Positions 23,885-33,114 of a stretch of DNA of 64,000 bases are shown piece by piece. Position 1 is the first letter of the stretch. Every line of letters starts with the position of its first letter. Origin of the DNA: Anaerolineales bacterium. Lineage in GTDB: Bacteria; Chloroflexota; Anaerolineae; Anaerolineales; JABWBV01. The position numbers and the translations under genes were made by a program. The notes beneath the pieces are model-generated. The model worked only from the letters and a program-made list of their open reading frames with translations. It was not told the DNA's origin and ran no database searches. The DNA is taken from assembly GCA_020634875.1 (NCBI GenBank), contig JACKAX010000015.1, positions 7,946 through 71,945 on the forward strand. The letters are read 5' to 3'.

Positions 23885-25246
23885 ATGATGAATAACCAAC
23901 CAATTCTCTTAAGTTTGAAGCATCGGAGAACAGGACGGGGTGCCGTCTTTGTGCTGGGACTGGCTTTATTCCTGTTTGCGGGCATGCTCGCGGGTTGTCA
24001 GCGCGCTTCTGCACCAACAGAAATATCCTTTAGCGTCTTCGGTGAACCTGCCGAGATTCAATCGTATCAGGCTATCGTGGATGCGTTTTCCGAAAAACAC
24101 CCTGAAATTAAAGTGAACTTTAGTTATGTCCCGGAAGATGCAGAATATCGCCAACGGTTGGCGATCCAGTTTTCGGCCGGAAACGCTCCCGATGTGATGT
24201 TGATTGATTACCGCCACGTTGCTTCGTATGCGGCTTTGGGCGGCCTCGAACCCGTCGGCCCATTCCTGGACAAGAGTAGTATGGTAAAAGCCTCTGATTA
24301 TTACACAGCCCCCATGAAAGCCTTCACATGGGATGGCAGTTTGTGGTGTATTCCGCAGAACATTTCTAGCCTCGCGGTGTACTACAACAAAGATTTGTTT
24401 GACGCCGCCGGAGTGCCTTATCCCACGAATGACTGGACGCAAGAGGACTTTCTGAGCGCGGCCCGTACCCTTACGATTGACCAAGATGGCGATGGCACCC
24501 CCGATCAGTACGGGGTGGGTATCTCGCCGTTGCTGATCCGCGCGGCCCCGTTCATTTGGCAAAATGGCGGACAAATGGTAGATGATCCGCAAAATCCTAC
24601 CCGTTTAACCCTCGATCCGCCGGAGACGAAGGAAGCCCTGCAATGGTTTGTGGATTTGCAAGTCAAAGAACACGTTGTTCCAGACCGTGTTGCCGAGCAG
24701 GCTTCGAGCAGTGAAAACCGTTTCCTCGCCGGAACCCTGGCGATGTACTTCAATAGCCGCCGTGGGGTGCCCACCTACCGCACCATCACCTCGTTTGATT
24801 GGGATGTGGCTCCCCTCCCCGCAGGCAAAACCTTTGTCACCATTCTTCATAGCGATGGTTTCTGCATGTCCAAAAACTCGGCGAACAAAGACGCCGCGTG
24901 GACGTTCATCGAATATGCCAACTCCGTGGAAGGACAAACGATTCTGAGCCAGACCGGACGTGTGGTCCCCTCCCTCATCTCGGTCGCCGAGTCTCCCGCA
25001 TTTCTCGACCCCAACCATCCCCCAGCCAACAGCCGCATTTGGCTGGATACCGCCGACAAAGTTGTTCCCATCTCCATCTTCCCTGGCTGGCCGGGCATCG
25101 AAATCGTGACCAACAACGAACTCAGCCGCGCCTTCTACGGCATTGCACCGCTCGAAAACTCCATCGAGGACGCCCAGCGCGATACGACGGAATATTTCAA
25201 AGAAGCGTTTGACTTTTCCAAAGCCCCCGTGGAAGAGGATGAATAA
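23885..25246 (+). CDS. ABC transporter sugar-binding lipoprotein, family 1, paralogue
   Basis: 453 aa. The start is the first ATG of ATGATG with AAAGGAG upstream. The signal is long (about 38 residues, ending in LAGC). The rest is SBP_bac_1, closely related to the protein at 22243-23580 along its whole length: both have YYNKxLFDAAG, the DGDGTPDQ loop and a NSRxxVPTxRTIT segment. The C-terminus extends with an acidic end (KAPVEEDE). It is followed by a strong terminator. The pair probably arose by duplication and may give the same permease two substrate ranges. Neither has transport genes nearby. Substrate unknown. Confidence 0.9.
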   Translation: MMNNQPILLSLKHRRTGRGAVFVLGLALFLFAGMLAGCQRASAPTEISFSVFGEPAEIQSYQAIVDAFSEKHPEIKVNFSYVPEDAEYRQRLAIQFSAGNAPDVMLIDYRHVASYAALGGLEPVGPFLDKSSMVKASDYYTAPMKAFTWDGSLWCIPQNISSLAVYYNKDLFDAAGVPYPTNDWTQEDFLSAARTLTIDQDGDGTPDQYGVGISPLLIRAAPFIWQNGGQMVDDPQNPTRLTLDPPETKEALQWFVDLQVKEHVVPDRVAEQASSSENRFLAGTLAMYFNSRRGVPTYRTITSFDWDVAPLPAGKTFVTILHSDGFCMSKNSANKDAAWTFIEYANSVEGQTILSQTGRVVPSLISVAESPAFLDPNHPPANSRIWLDTADKVVPISIFPGWPGIEIVTNNELSRAFYGIAPLENSIEDAQRDTTEYFKEAFDFSKAPVEEDE

Positions 25247-25288
25247 GCCAAAAATCGTTTGACGAACTTTCTAAAATCCTGTAAAAAC

Positions 25289-25313
25289 AAAAGCGCGTAG
25301 CCCACGCGCTTTT
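25289..25313 (+). terminator. Rho-independent terminator
   Basis: AAAAGCGCGT (25289-25298) and ACGCGCTTTT (25304-25313) form a perfect 10-bp stem around a 5-nt loop, with TTTG after. It ends the binding-protein transcript only 10 bp before the ATG of the methyltransferase gene. Confidence 0.85.
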
Positions 25314-25323
25314 GTTTGATCCT

Positions 25324-26190
25324 ATGAATTACTCTTTTCCCCGTTACCTCGCCGCGAAAAAAACCATAGACGACCGCGCCCTCAACCAGCACGTGTGGGA
25401 TACCATGACCCGCGCGGTTTCGCCCGCCGCGCCGGGCGAACCGCTTCGCATCCTCGAAGTGGGGTGTGGCATCGGCACGATGTTCGAGCGTTTGTCGGAA
25501 CGCGGTTTTCCGATCCCTTTTACCTACACTGGCATTGACGCTTCCCCTGAAAATATCACCTCCGCCCGCGTACGTTTCCTGCCTACTACTGATCATTCAC
25601 CACTTACGCCCTACTTCCTCCTTGCTGATCTTTTCGCCCTCCCTCCCGAAATTCTCCCTGCTTCCTTTGACCTCCTCCTCGCGCATGCCGTGCTCGATCT
25701 CCTTGACCTCTCGCGCGCATTACCGCACCTCTTTCGCTATTTGCGCCCTGGTGGCGTTTTCTACTTTACGCTTAACTTTGATGGAGAAACCATCTTTCAA
25801 CCCGAACATCCCCTCGATCCGCTCATCCTCGCCCTCTATCACCGCACAATGGATGAACGTCTGACGGAAGGGGTGCCCTCGGGGGATAGCCGCACCGGAC
25901 GCCATCTGTTCGCCCACCTGCAAAACTCGGGGGCAGAAATTCTCGCGGCGGGTAGTTCAGATTGGGTGGTATTCCCCGGCGCAATGGGGTATCCAGGTGA
26001 TGAAGCTTATTTTCTGCATCATATCCTCCATTTTTTTGAGCAGTCTTTATCCGGATATTCGGAATTACCAGAAAATCAGCTGCTTGCTTGGCTTGAAACC
26101 AGACATGGGCAAATTACCCGAAAAGAATTGGTATTCTTAGCCCATCAGTTGGATTTTGCGGGAACGGTGCAGCAGTTTGGGATTTCATGA
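25324..26190 (+). CDS. SAM-dependent methyltransferase, class I
   Basis: 288 aa from ATG 25324; TTG at 25312 is possible but lies in the terminator stem. SAM-binding motif I is clear as ILEVGCGIGTMF near residue 43-54, followed by motif II around FTYTGIDASPENI. The N-terminus NYSFPRYLAAKKTIDDRALN is a conserved lead-in that I associate, from memory, with methyltransferases next to pterin-type clusters in actinobacteria. The internal PTTDHSPLTPY stretch (25575-25610) is encoded by AGTGATAAGT-like repeat sequence and looks like an insertion. No ribosome-binding site is visible. Presumed role: methylating the product of the neighbouring biosynthetic genes. The methyl acceptor is unknown. Confidence 0.8.
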   Translation: MNYSFPRYLAAKKTIDDRALNQHVWDTMTRAVSPAAPGEPLRILEVGCGIGTMFERLSERGFPIPFTYTGIDASPENITSARVRFLPTTDHSPLTPYFLLADLFALPPEILPASFDLLLAHAVLDLLDLSRALPHLFRYLRPGGVFYFTLNFDGETIFQPEHPLDPLILALYHRTMDERLTEGVPSGDSRTGRHLFAHLQNSGAEILAAGSSDWVVFPGAMGYPGDEAYFLHHILHFFEQSLSGYSELPENQLLAWLETRHGQITRKELVFLAHQLDFAGTVQQFGIS

Positions 26191-26230
26191 TCGTAGGATC
26201 AAATCGTTATCGCCTTTATTGTGTTATGTT

Positions 26231-26264
26231 TTGGTAAATACCGTTTTTACCTTGTTGGTAAATA
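26231..26264 (+). promoter_or_regulatory. GGTAAA repeats upstream of the HEAT-protein gene pair
   Basis: TTGGTAAATA occurs at 26231-26240 and again at 26255-26264. Between them TTTACC (26246-26251) is the complement of GGTAAA, so the site has two direct and one inverted copy. It lies 50-80 bp before ATG 26312 and looks like an operator. Confidence 0.4.
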
Positions 26265-26311
26265 TTCCTCAGGGGCGAATCTGATCAAGTTGGTGAGCAA
26301 AGGAGAAATTG

Positions 26312-28474
26312 ATGGCTGATGAAACACCTGTTGAGAGTGTAAATAGTTTAGTATCTCGTCTTTTATCAAAGCAAATTTCTACCAAAGAGAGGGAAAACTT
26401 GCTCAAAAATCTAACAGCCCTTGCCAGCAAGTTAGATGATAGTATGGAATACCTGCTCAATTTAGGAAACCAGGGGAATGACGAAGAAAGATTATTTGCG
26501 CTACGTATTGTTTTACCCATTTTATTTAAAGAGGAAATGGAAGGGGAAAAAAATCCTAAGGCAAAAGGGCAATCTGAAAAAGAAGACAAAAATAAAAAAA
26601 TAAGTTTTGCTGTAGGGATTTATATTGCCTTACTTGGAAAATTTATTTCCAAAGCATTTGATGTTTCCGTCGAATATTGTCTGGCTACTTTACAGGAATT
26701 CGATAAGGTTCCGTGGTCTATCCAGCGTCAAGTCGTTTTGGTTCCTGTTTTGAATGTACTCAAAGAATGTGACAATGCCGAACTGAAACGAGCTTTAGCC
26801 GTATGGTTAGGGCAGAAGGTCCAGATGATTGCGGATGATGATGATTTTACGCTTCACCGGAGAGTTGGGGACGCATTAACTTATGTCAAAGACAATGAGA
26901 AAAATCAAGAAGTCCGTGATAGGGTTAGGGAAGCTCTCAATAAATTCTGGGAACAACTGACGAAAGTTCATTTCAAGAATTTGACTGCAATCATTGAGGA
27001 ATCTGGGGCTACAGACGATGAAAAAACCCAGGCAATTCGCCGGTTATCGCATGTTAATTCTTTGGGGTCGCGCGAAGCGATGGAATATTTAGTCAAGAAA
27101 TTAGTTTTGTGGATCGGAACCAAAAAAATACGTCTTGTCGAATTGACCGCAGAAGCTATCCGGTATAACCGTTATGCCGTTCTTCCTCTAATTGATGAAT
27201 TTGTGAAAGAGTCCCGTAAGCAGGAGGCTGTGCGCGATGGTTTTCAGGATACTTTTGCAAGAGTAGTTCAAAGATTTCAAGGCGTAAGGAAAATGGAGTA
27301 CGAGGCTGGTGAAGGCGACGATCTTGAAGAGGAAGACCCCACTTTGAAGAATTTACGGATACGGAGACGTATCGCCCGCCAACTGGCGGATATGAGCGAT
27401 CCCAGATTCTTTGATGAGGTGGAGGAACTACAAGAAGGAAATAAAGATGCCTTGCGAAAACATGCGATACCAGCTCTTGCTCGGCAACTTCCTGTTGAAG
27501 ATGATATCGAAATTCTTGAGGATATGGTACGTATTTTGGGGTACACGAGTGAAGGGACTACCAGCGGAAGGGAAGCTATTGATGCACTAGCCCGGGCAGT
27601 GGTTGGCGTGGATCGTACCTTGAATGCTCGGCGAAGACTGCTCGATGAATACTACTTAAAACCATCCAAGGCGCAAAGTGAAAATGCCGCGAATATTTTG
27701 GATAAAGCTATTACTGAAGCCCGACGCAACCTCAGAATTCTTCAGGGCTTGAACATTCTCGTTTTTATCGTGGGACTATCCATATTTTTTGGCGGGTTTG
27801 TCATCAGCATGATCAATCAGGATGCGGCGACACGGCTGGCTTCCGCATTAACCTCCGTGGGGGGCCTGGCAGGAATTGTTTTTCAACTCGTCCGTCGCCC
27901 TCTGGACCGAATTCAGAATTCGATGGCCAACTTGGTACAAATGGAAACCGCGTTTACAAGTTTTATTTGGGAGCAGGGGCTTAATAGTACATATATCCAA
28001 AGCCAGTATGTCTCACAGGGCAAACTTTCCAACGATGATATTGATGAGACGATTTTTCGTTCCCAAAAGACAATGGCTTTAACCATGGAACTGGTGGCGA
28101 TACACGCCGAAACCGGAGTTCCTAATTTAGTCACGAGAATTCATAATTTAGAACCGGTGAATGGAGTGCCAGAAAGTGAGGTGGTTATTCATGGACAAAA
28201 CCTGGATGGTGATACAGCACACTATAAAAAAGTCAAGGATGGTTTATTGGCTATCAACCATATTCCTGTCAATGGAAACAGTGTTTTAGCCTGGAATGCA
28301 GATAGTGTAAAAATACATATTCCCAAAGAAGTTCAGGGTGAGTTGGTCTGGATAAGTCTATTTGTAGATGGGATGGAAACCAACGCTTTGCCATTCCAAA
28401 TTCTTCGCCATCAGAATGATGAATCGTCAGATGCCTCGATAACGAATTTGTCAGAGGAGACTAAAAATGAGTGA
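26312..28474 (+). CDS. HEAT-like repeat membrane protein with IPT/TIG-like end (copy A)
   Basis: 720 aa from the second ATG of the pair (26312), with AAAGGAG upstream. Three parts are visible. Residues 1-460 are all-helical, charged, with HEAT-like repeats such as NRYAVLPLIDEFVKES and LRKHAIPALARQL. Two hydrophobic segments lie at about 480-502 (LNILVFIVGLSIFFGGFVI) and 512-528, followed by an amphipathic helix with LDRIQNSMANLVQMETAF. The end, from about 610, has an IPT/TIG-like beta segment (EVVIHGQNLDGD and WISLFVDGMETNALPF). No enzyme motif is seen. It overlaps its paralogue by 8 bp. The membrane part resembles in layout the TRADD-N-associated membrane domain of predicted bacterial conflict systems; that is weak inference. 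AT-rich compared with its neighbours. Confidence 0.7.
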   Translation: MADETPVESVNSLVSRLLSKQISTKERENLLKNLTALASKLDDSMEYLLNLGNQGNDEERLFALRIVLPILFKEEMEGEKNPKAKGQSEKEDKNKKISFAVGIYIALLGKFISKAFDVSVEYCLATLQEFDKVPWSIQRQVVLVPVLNVLKECDNAELKRALAVWLGQKVQMIADDDDFTLHRRVGDALTYVKDNEKNQEVRDRVREALNKFWEQLTKVHFKNLTAIIEESGATDDEKTQAIRRLSHVNSLGSREAMEYLVKKLVLWIGTKKIRLVELTAEAIRYNRYAVLPLIDEFVKESRKQEAVRDGFQDTFARVVQRFQGVRKMEYEAGEGDDLEEEDPTLKNLRIRRRIARQLADMSDPRFFDEVEELQEGNKDALRKHAIPALARQLPVEDDIEILEDMVRILGYTSEGTTSGREAIDALARAVVGVDRTLNARRRLLDEYYLKPSKAQSENAANILDKAITEARRNLRILQGLNILVFIVGLSIFFGGFVISMINQDAATRLASALTSVGGLAGIVFQLVRRPLDRIQNSMANLVQMETAFTSFIWEQGLNSTYIQSQYVSQGKLSNDDIDETIFRSQKTMALTMELVAIHAETGVPNLVTRIHNLEPVNGVPESEVVIHGQNLDGDTAHYKKVKDGLLAINHIPVNGNSVLAWNADSVKIHIPKEVQGELVWISLFVDGMETNALPFQILRHQNDESSDASITNLSEETKNE

Positions 28475-30776
28475 CAGTATTTCAATCTCTCCAAAAGACC
28501 AGGATTTTCCGCAACCTCAAACGAATTCCTCTAAACAGTTAACAGAGGAGATATGTGCTTTATTATTGAAAATAGAGGGACAAAATGTAGATGAAGGTCA
28601 AGAAGTTCAATTAATTGTTGACCTGGGTGCAGCGGGTCAGGAAACAACCCTCGAATCCGAAAAGAAAAGAATTCGAGATGTCTTACTCAGAAGAGCGAAT
28701 GCTAATTCCTATCGCGTCCGGCGAAATGCTTTGAAATACACCTTTGCCGTTATGAAAACCATGGAATATTTTGTGGTTGATCAAAAAATTGACCTGACGA
28801 GATTGACAGTTCGACGACGTGCACAGATCGGCAAATTTTTGGAGAAAGCAGATAATTTTGAAGAGTATCAAACCGCCTTAGATCGTTTCGACCAAACAAC
28901 TTGGAAAAGCCAAAAGGAGATCGTTCTCAAACAAGTTCTAAAAGTGTTGAAGGAAGACGAGGTATCAGAAATTCGTCAGGCTTCCGCGGATTGGTTGGGA
29001 AATAATGCAGAAAAACTCGTCACCCTGGCTGAAAATGACTATTTCACCTATAAAACGATTGCGGACGCGTTGGAAATCGCTCGGAGAAAAGCGGCCCATC
29101 GGGCGTACATCGAAGATGAAGTCAATAGCATAAAATCTGCCCAGCATAAATTGTGGGATGAACTTTACAAGCAATCGTACTATAAGCACCTCAATATTAT
29201 TAAGAGCGGAACCTCTGCTTCCGATGAGGAAGATGCGAGTGAGAATTTATACGCCGATGAACGCACCACCGCAATCTTTAAAATGGGCGAGGAAAGTACT
29301 TTGGGGTCACGCGAAGCAATCCGCGAACTGGTTGAGCAGTGGGTGAAGTGGATCAGGGACGATAAAGAGCCACACCTTGTCGAATTTACAGCAGAAACAT
29401 TACGATTCAACCGTTTTTCAGTTTTAGCGCTCATCGAGCAATTAGGAAAAAAAACGGTGCCGCACAATTTAATTCGTGATCCGCAAGAAATCAGACAACT
29501 TAATCGCAAATGGGAAACTGCGGCCCAAAACGGGAGCCGGATTGCAAAATATGAAATCCTTGCGGTGGACTGGTGTAAAGAAAAATTCCGTCTCTTAAAT
29601 GAATTGGAATTACACGAATTAGATCAATGGCTTTCTCTCCGTGAAGAAGATGATCCACATAACCCTAGCGCAGAACTCGTAGAATTAGTTATCGAAAGCC
29701 GGAAAGTTATCCAAAACGATTTTGCAAAGAACTTGAGGGTCCGGCAAAGGATTGCCAGACAATTAGCCGATATGAGTGATCCGGGATATTTTGAAGACCA
29801 GGATGCCACCTGGCAACGCATTCGTAAAGAACTACGAAAGCACGCTGTACCAGTAGTGGCCCGGCTCTTACGCACGGAGGATGACCCCGAAATTCGAGAA
29901 AGTATGGGACGCATGTTGGGGTACACCGGGGGGCAGGAAGCCATTGATACGCTTGTCCTGGCAGTCATCGGTGATGAAAAGAAACGAACCGAACGTCAGG
30001 ATCTCTTAACGGAACATTACCTCGAGCCTGCCCGCGATAGGAGCCAACAGGCCGCCAATATTCTTCAAGGCGCAATTGATGAAGCGAAACAAACGATCCG
30101 GATTCTCCAGACGATGAATATTGCGACTTTAATTGTCGGCTTATCCATCGTAGTTGTAGGCATCCTCATTAGTATGACAAATGAATCGCCGGGCCTACAA
30201 GCCTTGGGGGGGCTATCCTCGGTAGGTGGCTTTGGTTGGGTTATTTTTCAACTGGTCAATGCTCCCTTGGATCGCATCCAAAATGCAATGGCCAACCTCG
30301 TTCAACTCGAAACCGCCTTTATCAATTACATTTGGGAATTGAATCTAAATGGGACATACATTCAAAGCCGGTATGTCTCTGAAGGCAAACTTCAAAGCGA
30401 TGAAATTAAGAGCACTACCGAACGTATCGAAAAATCCATGCAATTGACCATGAATCTGGTCGCCAGGCATACCGAAGAAGGCACTCATCAACAGGTAACG
30501 AGGATCAACAAAATCGAACCCGCAGCTGGTTCATCCAAAGAAGAAATTACGCTCCATGGACAGTACTTGGTCGGCGATATTAAACAGAAAAAAGAACGTA
30601 ACGGCATGGTAGGGATCAATCACCAATTAGCTTCCTCCAAATGCATTGCGGCTTGGGATGAATATCAAGTAAAAGTCAAACTAAGTGAAATTTCCCTTGC
30701 CAATGGTGTTATTTGGATCAGTTTATTCGTGGATGGGATGGAAACGAATGCACTTCCCTATCACGTACAGGCTTAA
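28467..30776 (+). CDS. HEAT-like repeat membrane protein with IPT/TIG-like end (copy B)
   Basis: 769 aa. Same order of parts as copy A: helical repeat region (1-530) with LRKHAVPVVARLLRTEDDPE and RQRIARQLADMSDPGYF, two hydrophobic segments near 549-571 and 583-600, the LDRIQNAMANLVQLETAF helix, and an IPT/TIG-like end with EITLHGQYLVGD and WISLFVDGMETNALPYH. The first 60 residues differ from copy A and the repeat region is longer, so the two are diverged paralogues rather than a fresh duplication. The 8-bp overlap predicts equal translation and a hetero-complex. The predicted topology puts both long ends on the same side, since two membrane passes separate them. Function not known. Confidence 0.7.
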   Translation: MSDSISISPKDQDFPQPQTNSSKQLTEEICALLLKIEGQNVDEGQEVQLIVDLGAAGQETTLESEKKRIRDVLLRRANANSYRVRRNALKYTFAVMKTMEYFVVDQKIDLTRLTVRRRAQIGKFLEKADNFEEYQTALDRFDQTTWKSQKEIVLKQVLKVLKEDEVSEIRQASADWLGNNAEKLVTLAENDYFTYKTIADALEIARRKAAHRAYIEDEVNSIKSAQHKLWDELYKQSYYKHLNIIKSGTSASDEEDASENLYADERTTAIFKMGEESTLGSREAIRELVEQWVKWIRDDKEPHLVEFTAETLRFNRFSVLALIEQLGKKTVPHNLIRDPQEIRQLNRKWETAAQNGSRIAKYEILAVDWCKEKFRLLNELELHELDQWLSLREEDDPHNPSAELVELVIESRKVIQNDFAKNLRVRQRIARQLADMSDPGYFEDQDATWQRIRKELRKHAVPVVARLLRTEDDPEIRESMGRMLGYTGGQEAIDTLVLAVIGDEKKRTERQDLLTEHYLEPARDRSQQAANILQGAIDEAKQTIRILQTMNIATLIVGLSIVVVGILISMTNESPGLQALGGLSSVGGFGWVIFQLVNAPLDRIQNAMANLVQLETAFINYIWELNLNGTYIQSRYVSEGKLQSDEIKSTTERIEKSMQLTMNLVARHTEEGTHQQVTRINKIEPAAGSSKEEITLHGQYLVGDIKQKKERNGMVGINHQLASSKCIAAWDEYQVKVKLSEISLANGVIWISLFVDGMETNALPYHVQA

Positions 30777-30849
30777 CCAAAGATATGCGAAAACATTTAT
30801 TTTTTAGAATCACTGACCGAAATCTCAAATTTCTTTTTTAGGTGTCATC

Positions 30850-31497
30850 ATGAAAAAAGCCCTCATGGTTTGGGGTGGCTGGGAAGGCCACGAACCCCAG
30901 AAATGTGTTGAATTCTTTACGCCCCTCCTTCAAGCAGAGGGTTACGAAGTCGAAATCTCTGATACCCTCGATGCCTACCTTGACCCAGAAAAAATGCAAA
31001 ATTACGCCCTCGTCTCGCAAGTTTGGACAATGGGAACCATCACCCCCCAACAAGAAAAAGGCTTGCTCGATGCCATTCGTACAGGGGTGGGCTTTGCAGG
31101 GTGGCACGGTGGCATGGCCGACGCCTTCCGCACCAACACGGAATACCAATTTATGGTTGGCGGGCAGTGGGTCGCACATCCGGGCGGAATCATTGACTAT
31201 CGCGTGCAAATTACCCGCCCCGATGACCCTATCACGGTTGGTCTCAAAAACTTCACCATGCACAGCGAGCAATACTATATGCATGTTGATCCCTCCAATG
31301 AAGTTCTCGCTACCACCACTTTCGACAATCGCTACCTGGATTGGATTGACGGTGTCGTCATGCCCGTCGTTTGGAAACGACGCTGGGGCCAGGGCAAAGT
31401 TTTTTACTGCTCCCTCGGCCACATTGCCCAAGACTTTGAAATCCCCGAAGCCCGCGAAATCGTCCGCCGGGGTATGTTGTGGGCTAGCCGATTATGA
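30850..31497 (+). CDS. ThuA-like domain protein
   Basis: 215 aa. ThuA-like proteins have a glutamine-amidotransferase-type fold and are often paired with sugar oxidoreductases in trehalose or other sugar-derivative use. [11 protein letters not shown] near the start, [16 protein letters not shown] (about 78-93) and [20 protein letters not shown] are family segments. No signal peptide is present. It overlaps the next gene by ATGA, so both products are made together and probably act on the same sugar derivative. The reaction is unproven in this family. Confidence 0.88.
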   Translation: MKKALMVWGGWEGHEPQKCVEFFTPLLQAEGYEVEISDTLDAYLDPEKMQNYALVSQVWTMGTITPQQEKGLLDAIRTGVGFAGWHGGMADAFRTNTEYQFMVGGQWVAHPGGIIDYRVQITRPDDPITVGLKNFTMHSEQYYMHVDPSNEVLATTTFDNRYLDWIDGVVMPVVWKRRWGQGKVFYCSLGHIAQDFEIPEAREIVRRGMLWASRL

Positions 31498-32543
31498 CCG
31501 CTAAAATTGGTATCCTTGGCTGTGGCAATGTGAACCGCCTGTATGGTGAAACGTTTCCCCGCCTCCCCAACCTCCACGTCAGCGCCTGCGCGGACCTCGA
31601 CCGCGTCGCTGCGGAGAAACTTGCCGCGCGGCAAGGTATCCCCCGCGTCATCTCCCCCGCCGAACTCCTCACAGATCCCGAAGTCGAAATCATCCTCAAC
31701 CTCACAACTCCCAGTTCTCACGCAGAAATTGCTCTCGCGGCCCTCGATGCGGGCAAACACGTCTATAACGAAAAGCCTCTCGCACTCTCGAGAGAAGATG
31801 GCCGCAAAATCGTCGAAACCGCCCGCACTAAAAATCTGCTCGTTGGCTGTGCGCCAGATACGTTTTTAGGCGCGGGAATTCAAACCTGCAAAAAGTTGAT
31901 TGATGATGGGGAAATCGGTCACCCGGTCGGGGCAACGGCGTTTATGCTTTGTCCGGGACACGAAAGCTGGCACCCCTCCCCGGAATTCTATTACCAACCC
32001 GGCGGTGGGCCGATGTTTGACATGGGGCCATACTATCTCACCGCGTTGATCACTTTGCTTGGTCCAGCGCGCCGCGTGACCGGATCGGTTTCCACCCCCC
32101 GAACTGAAAGGCTGATCAGCAGCCAACCTCGCGCGGGGACAGTAATCCCGGTCGAGGTGCCTACCCATGTCACAGGCGTGCTGGATTTTGTGAATGGTGC
32201 GGTTGCAACGATCATCACCAGTTTCGATATCCATGCCTCGACTCTTCCCCCCATCGAAATTTATGGCACCGCAGGCAGTCTACGTGTTCCCGATCCAAAT
32301 ACCTTCGGCGGGCCGGTGTACCTGCACCGCGCGGGCGAGCGCAAATGGACGAACGTGCCACTCACAGGCGGTCCAGTACAGCAAAGCCGGGGTCTCGGAT
32401 TATCCGAAATGGCGGAGGCGGTTAAGATGGGAAGCAAACACCGTGCGAGCGGAGAATTGGCGTTGCATGTGTTGGACATGATGCACGCCATCCACGAATC
32501 CTCTGCGAGTGGGCAACATATTTACATTTCTCCACTTGATTGA
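31494..32543 (+). CDS. Gfo/Idh/MocA-family oxidoreductase
   Basis: 349 aa. NAD(P)-dependent oxidoreductase of sugars, inositols or amino sugars. N-terminal Rossmann fold with [14 protein letters not shown], a YNEKPLALS motif (the EKP signature) near residue 92, and a C-terminal alpha/beta domain with [23 protein letters not shown]. It starts within the stop of the ThuA-like gene. Together they form a two-gene sugar-derivative unit; the substrate cannot be named. A very long hairpin follows the gene. Confidence 0.9.
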   Translation: MTAKIGILGCGNVNRLYGETFPRLPNLHVSACADLDRVAAEKLAARQGIPRVISPAELLTDPEVEIILNLTTPSSHAEIALAALDAGKHVYNEKPLALSREDGRKIVETARTKNLLVGCAPDTFLGAGIQTCKKLIDDGEIGHPVGATAFMLCPGHESWHPSPEFYYQPGGGPMFDMGPYYLTALITLLGPARRVTGSVSTPRTERLISSQPRAGTVIPVEVPTHVTGVLDFVNGAVATIITSFDIHASTLPPIEIYGTAGSLRVPDPNTFGGPVYLHRAGERKWTNVPLTGGPVQQSRGLGLSEMAEAVKMGSKHRASGELALHVLDMMHAIHESSASGQHIYISPLD

Positions 32544-32605
32544 CCTCTTTTTCATGTGAGAAAGCGCGGTAATGTTTTTGGAAGAGGAAATTTGACTTGA
32601 ACACA

Positions 32606-32663
32606 AAGGGCCAAGCGTTTCACAAAGGTTTAGAAAAAAACCTTTGTGAAACGCTTGGCCCTT
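32606..32663. terminator. 26-bp perfect hairpin between convergent genes
   Basis: Arms 32606-32631 and 32638-32663 are exact complements over 26 bp with a 6-nt A-rich loop (GGGCCAAGCGTTTCACAAAG forms most of the left arm). It lies between converging genes ending at 32543 and 32677. No T run follows, so termination may rely on the stem alone; it may also be a mobile palindrome. Confidence 0.6.
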
Positions 32664-32676
32664 GATTATAAATATT

Positions 32677-33075
32677 TTACGGAACTAAAACCGTTGCTTT
32701 GCCTTCAATAACGAGCGTACCATCCTGGTTGTAACAGTTGGTGGTGAGGGTGGCGATAGGTTTGCCTTCCCGGACGTTGGCAACTTCGACGACAGCTGTG
32801 ATCGTGTCGCCGAGGAAGACCGGCGCTTTGAAACTGAGTTCCTGCCCGAGGTAGATGGTGCCGGGGCCGGGAAGTTGGGTGCCAAGCACGGCGGAGATCA
32901 AGCCCGCGACGAGCATCCCGTGGGCGATACGTTTCCCGAACCGGGTAGTTTGGGCGTAGGTTTCATCGAGATGAACGGGATTGTGATCGCCCGACGCGTC
33001 AGCGAATGCGATTACATCCGCTTCAGTAAAGGTTTTGGTAAGAGTGGTTTTTTGTCCGGGGGTGAGTTGAGACAT
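32677..33075 (-). CDS. MaoC-like (R)-specific enoyl-CoA hydratase
   Basis: 132 aa from ATG 33075 (MSQLTPGQ); an upstream start at 33111 would add a Pro/Ser-rich stretch encoded by pyrimidine-type repeat sequence. Hot-dog fold hydratase adding water to trans-2-enoyl-CoA. The active-site ASGDHNPVHLDE motif (Asp and His) is at about 30-42, and the RIAHGMLVAGLISAVLG helix follows. Short length fits PhaJ-type single-domain enzymes. It lies next to polyphosphate kinase on the same strand (the gap to it is 39 bp), perhaps linked to acyl-CoA or polyhydroxyalkanoate use, though no PHA synthase is in the window. Confidence 0.88.
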   Translation of the reverse strand: MSQLTPGQKTTLTKTFTEADVIAFADASGDHNPVHLDETYAQTTRFGKRIAHGMLVAGLISAVLGTQLPGPGTIYLGQELSFKAPVFLGDTITAVVEVANVREGKPIATLTTNCYNQDGTLVIEGKATVLVP

Positions 33076-33114
33076 AGGAGTGGAGGGAGAAGGAGTGGGG
33101 AGAAACCTCAAAAA

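Noticed and set aside
26312..30776. Toxin-antitoxin or nuclease-type defence gene pair
   Set aside because: No nuclease, protease, deaminase or NADase motif could be seen in either protein; defence remains a weak possibility only.
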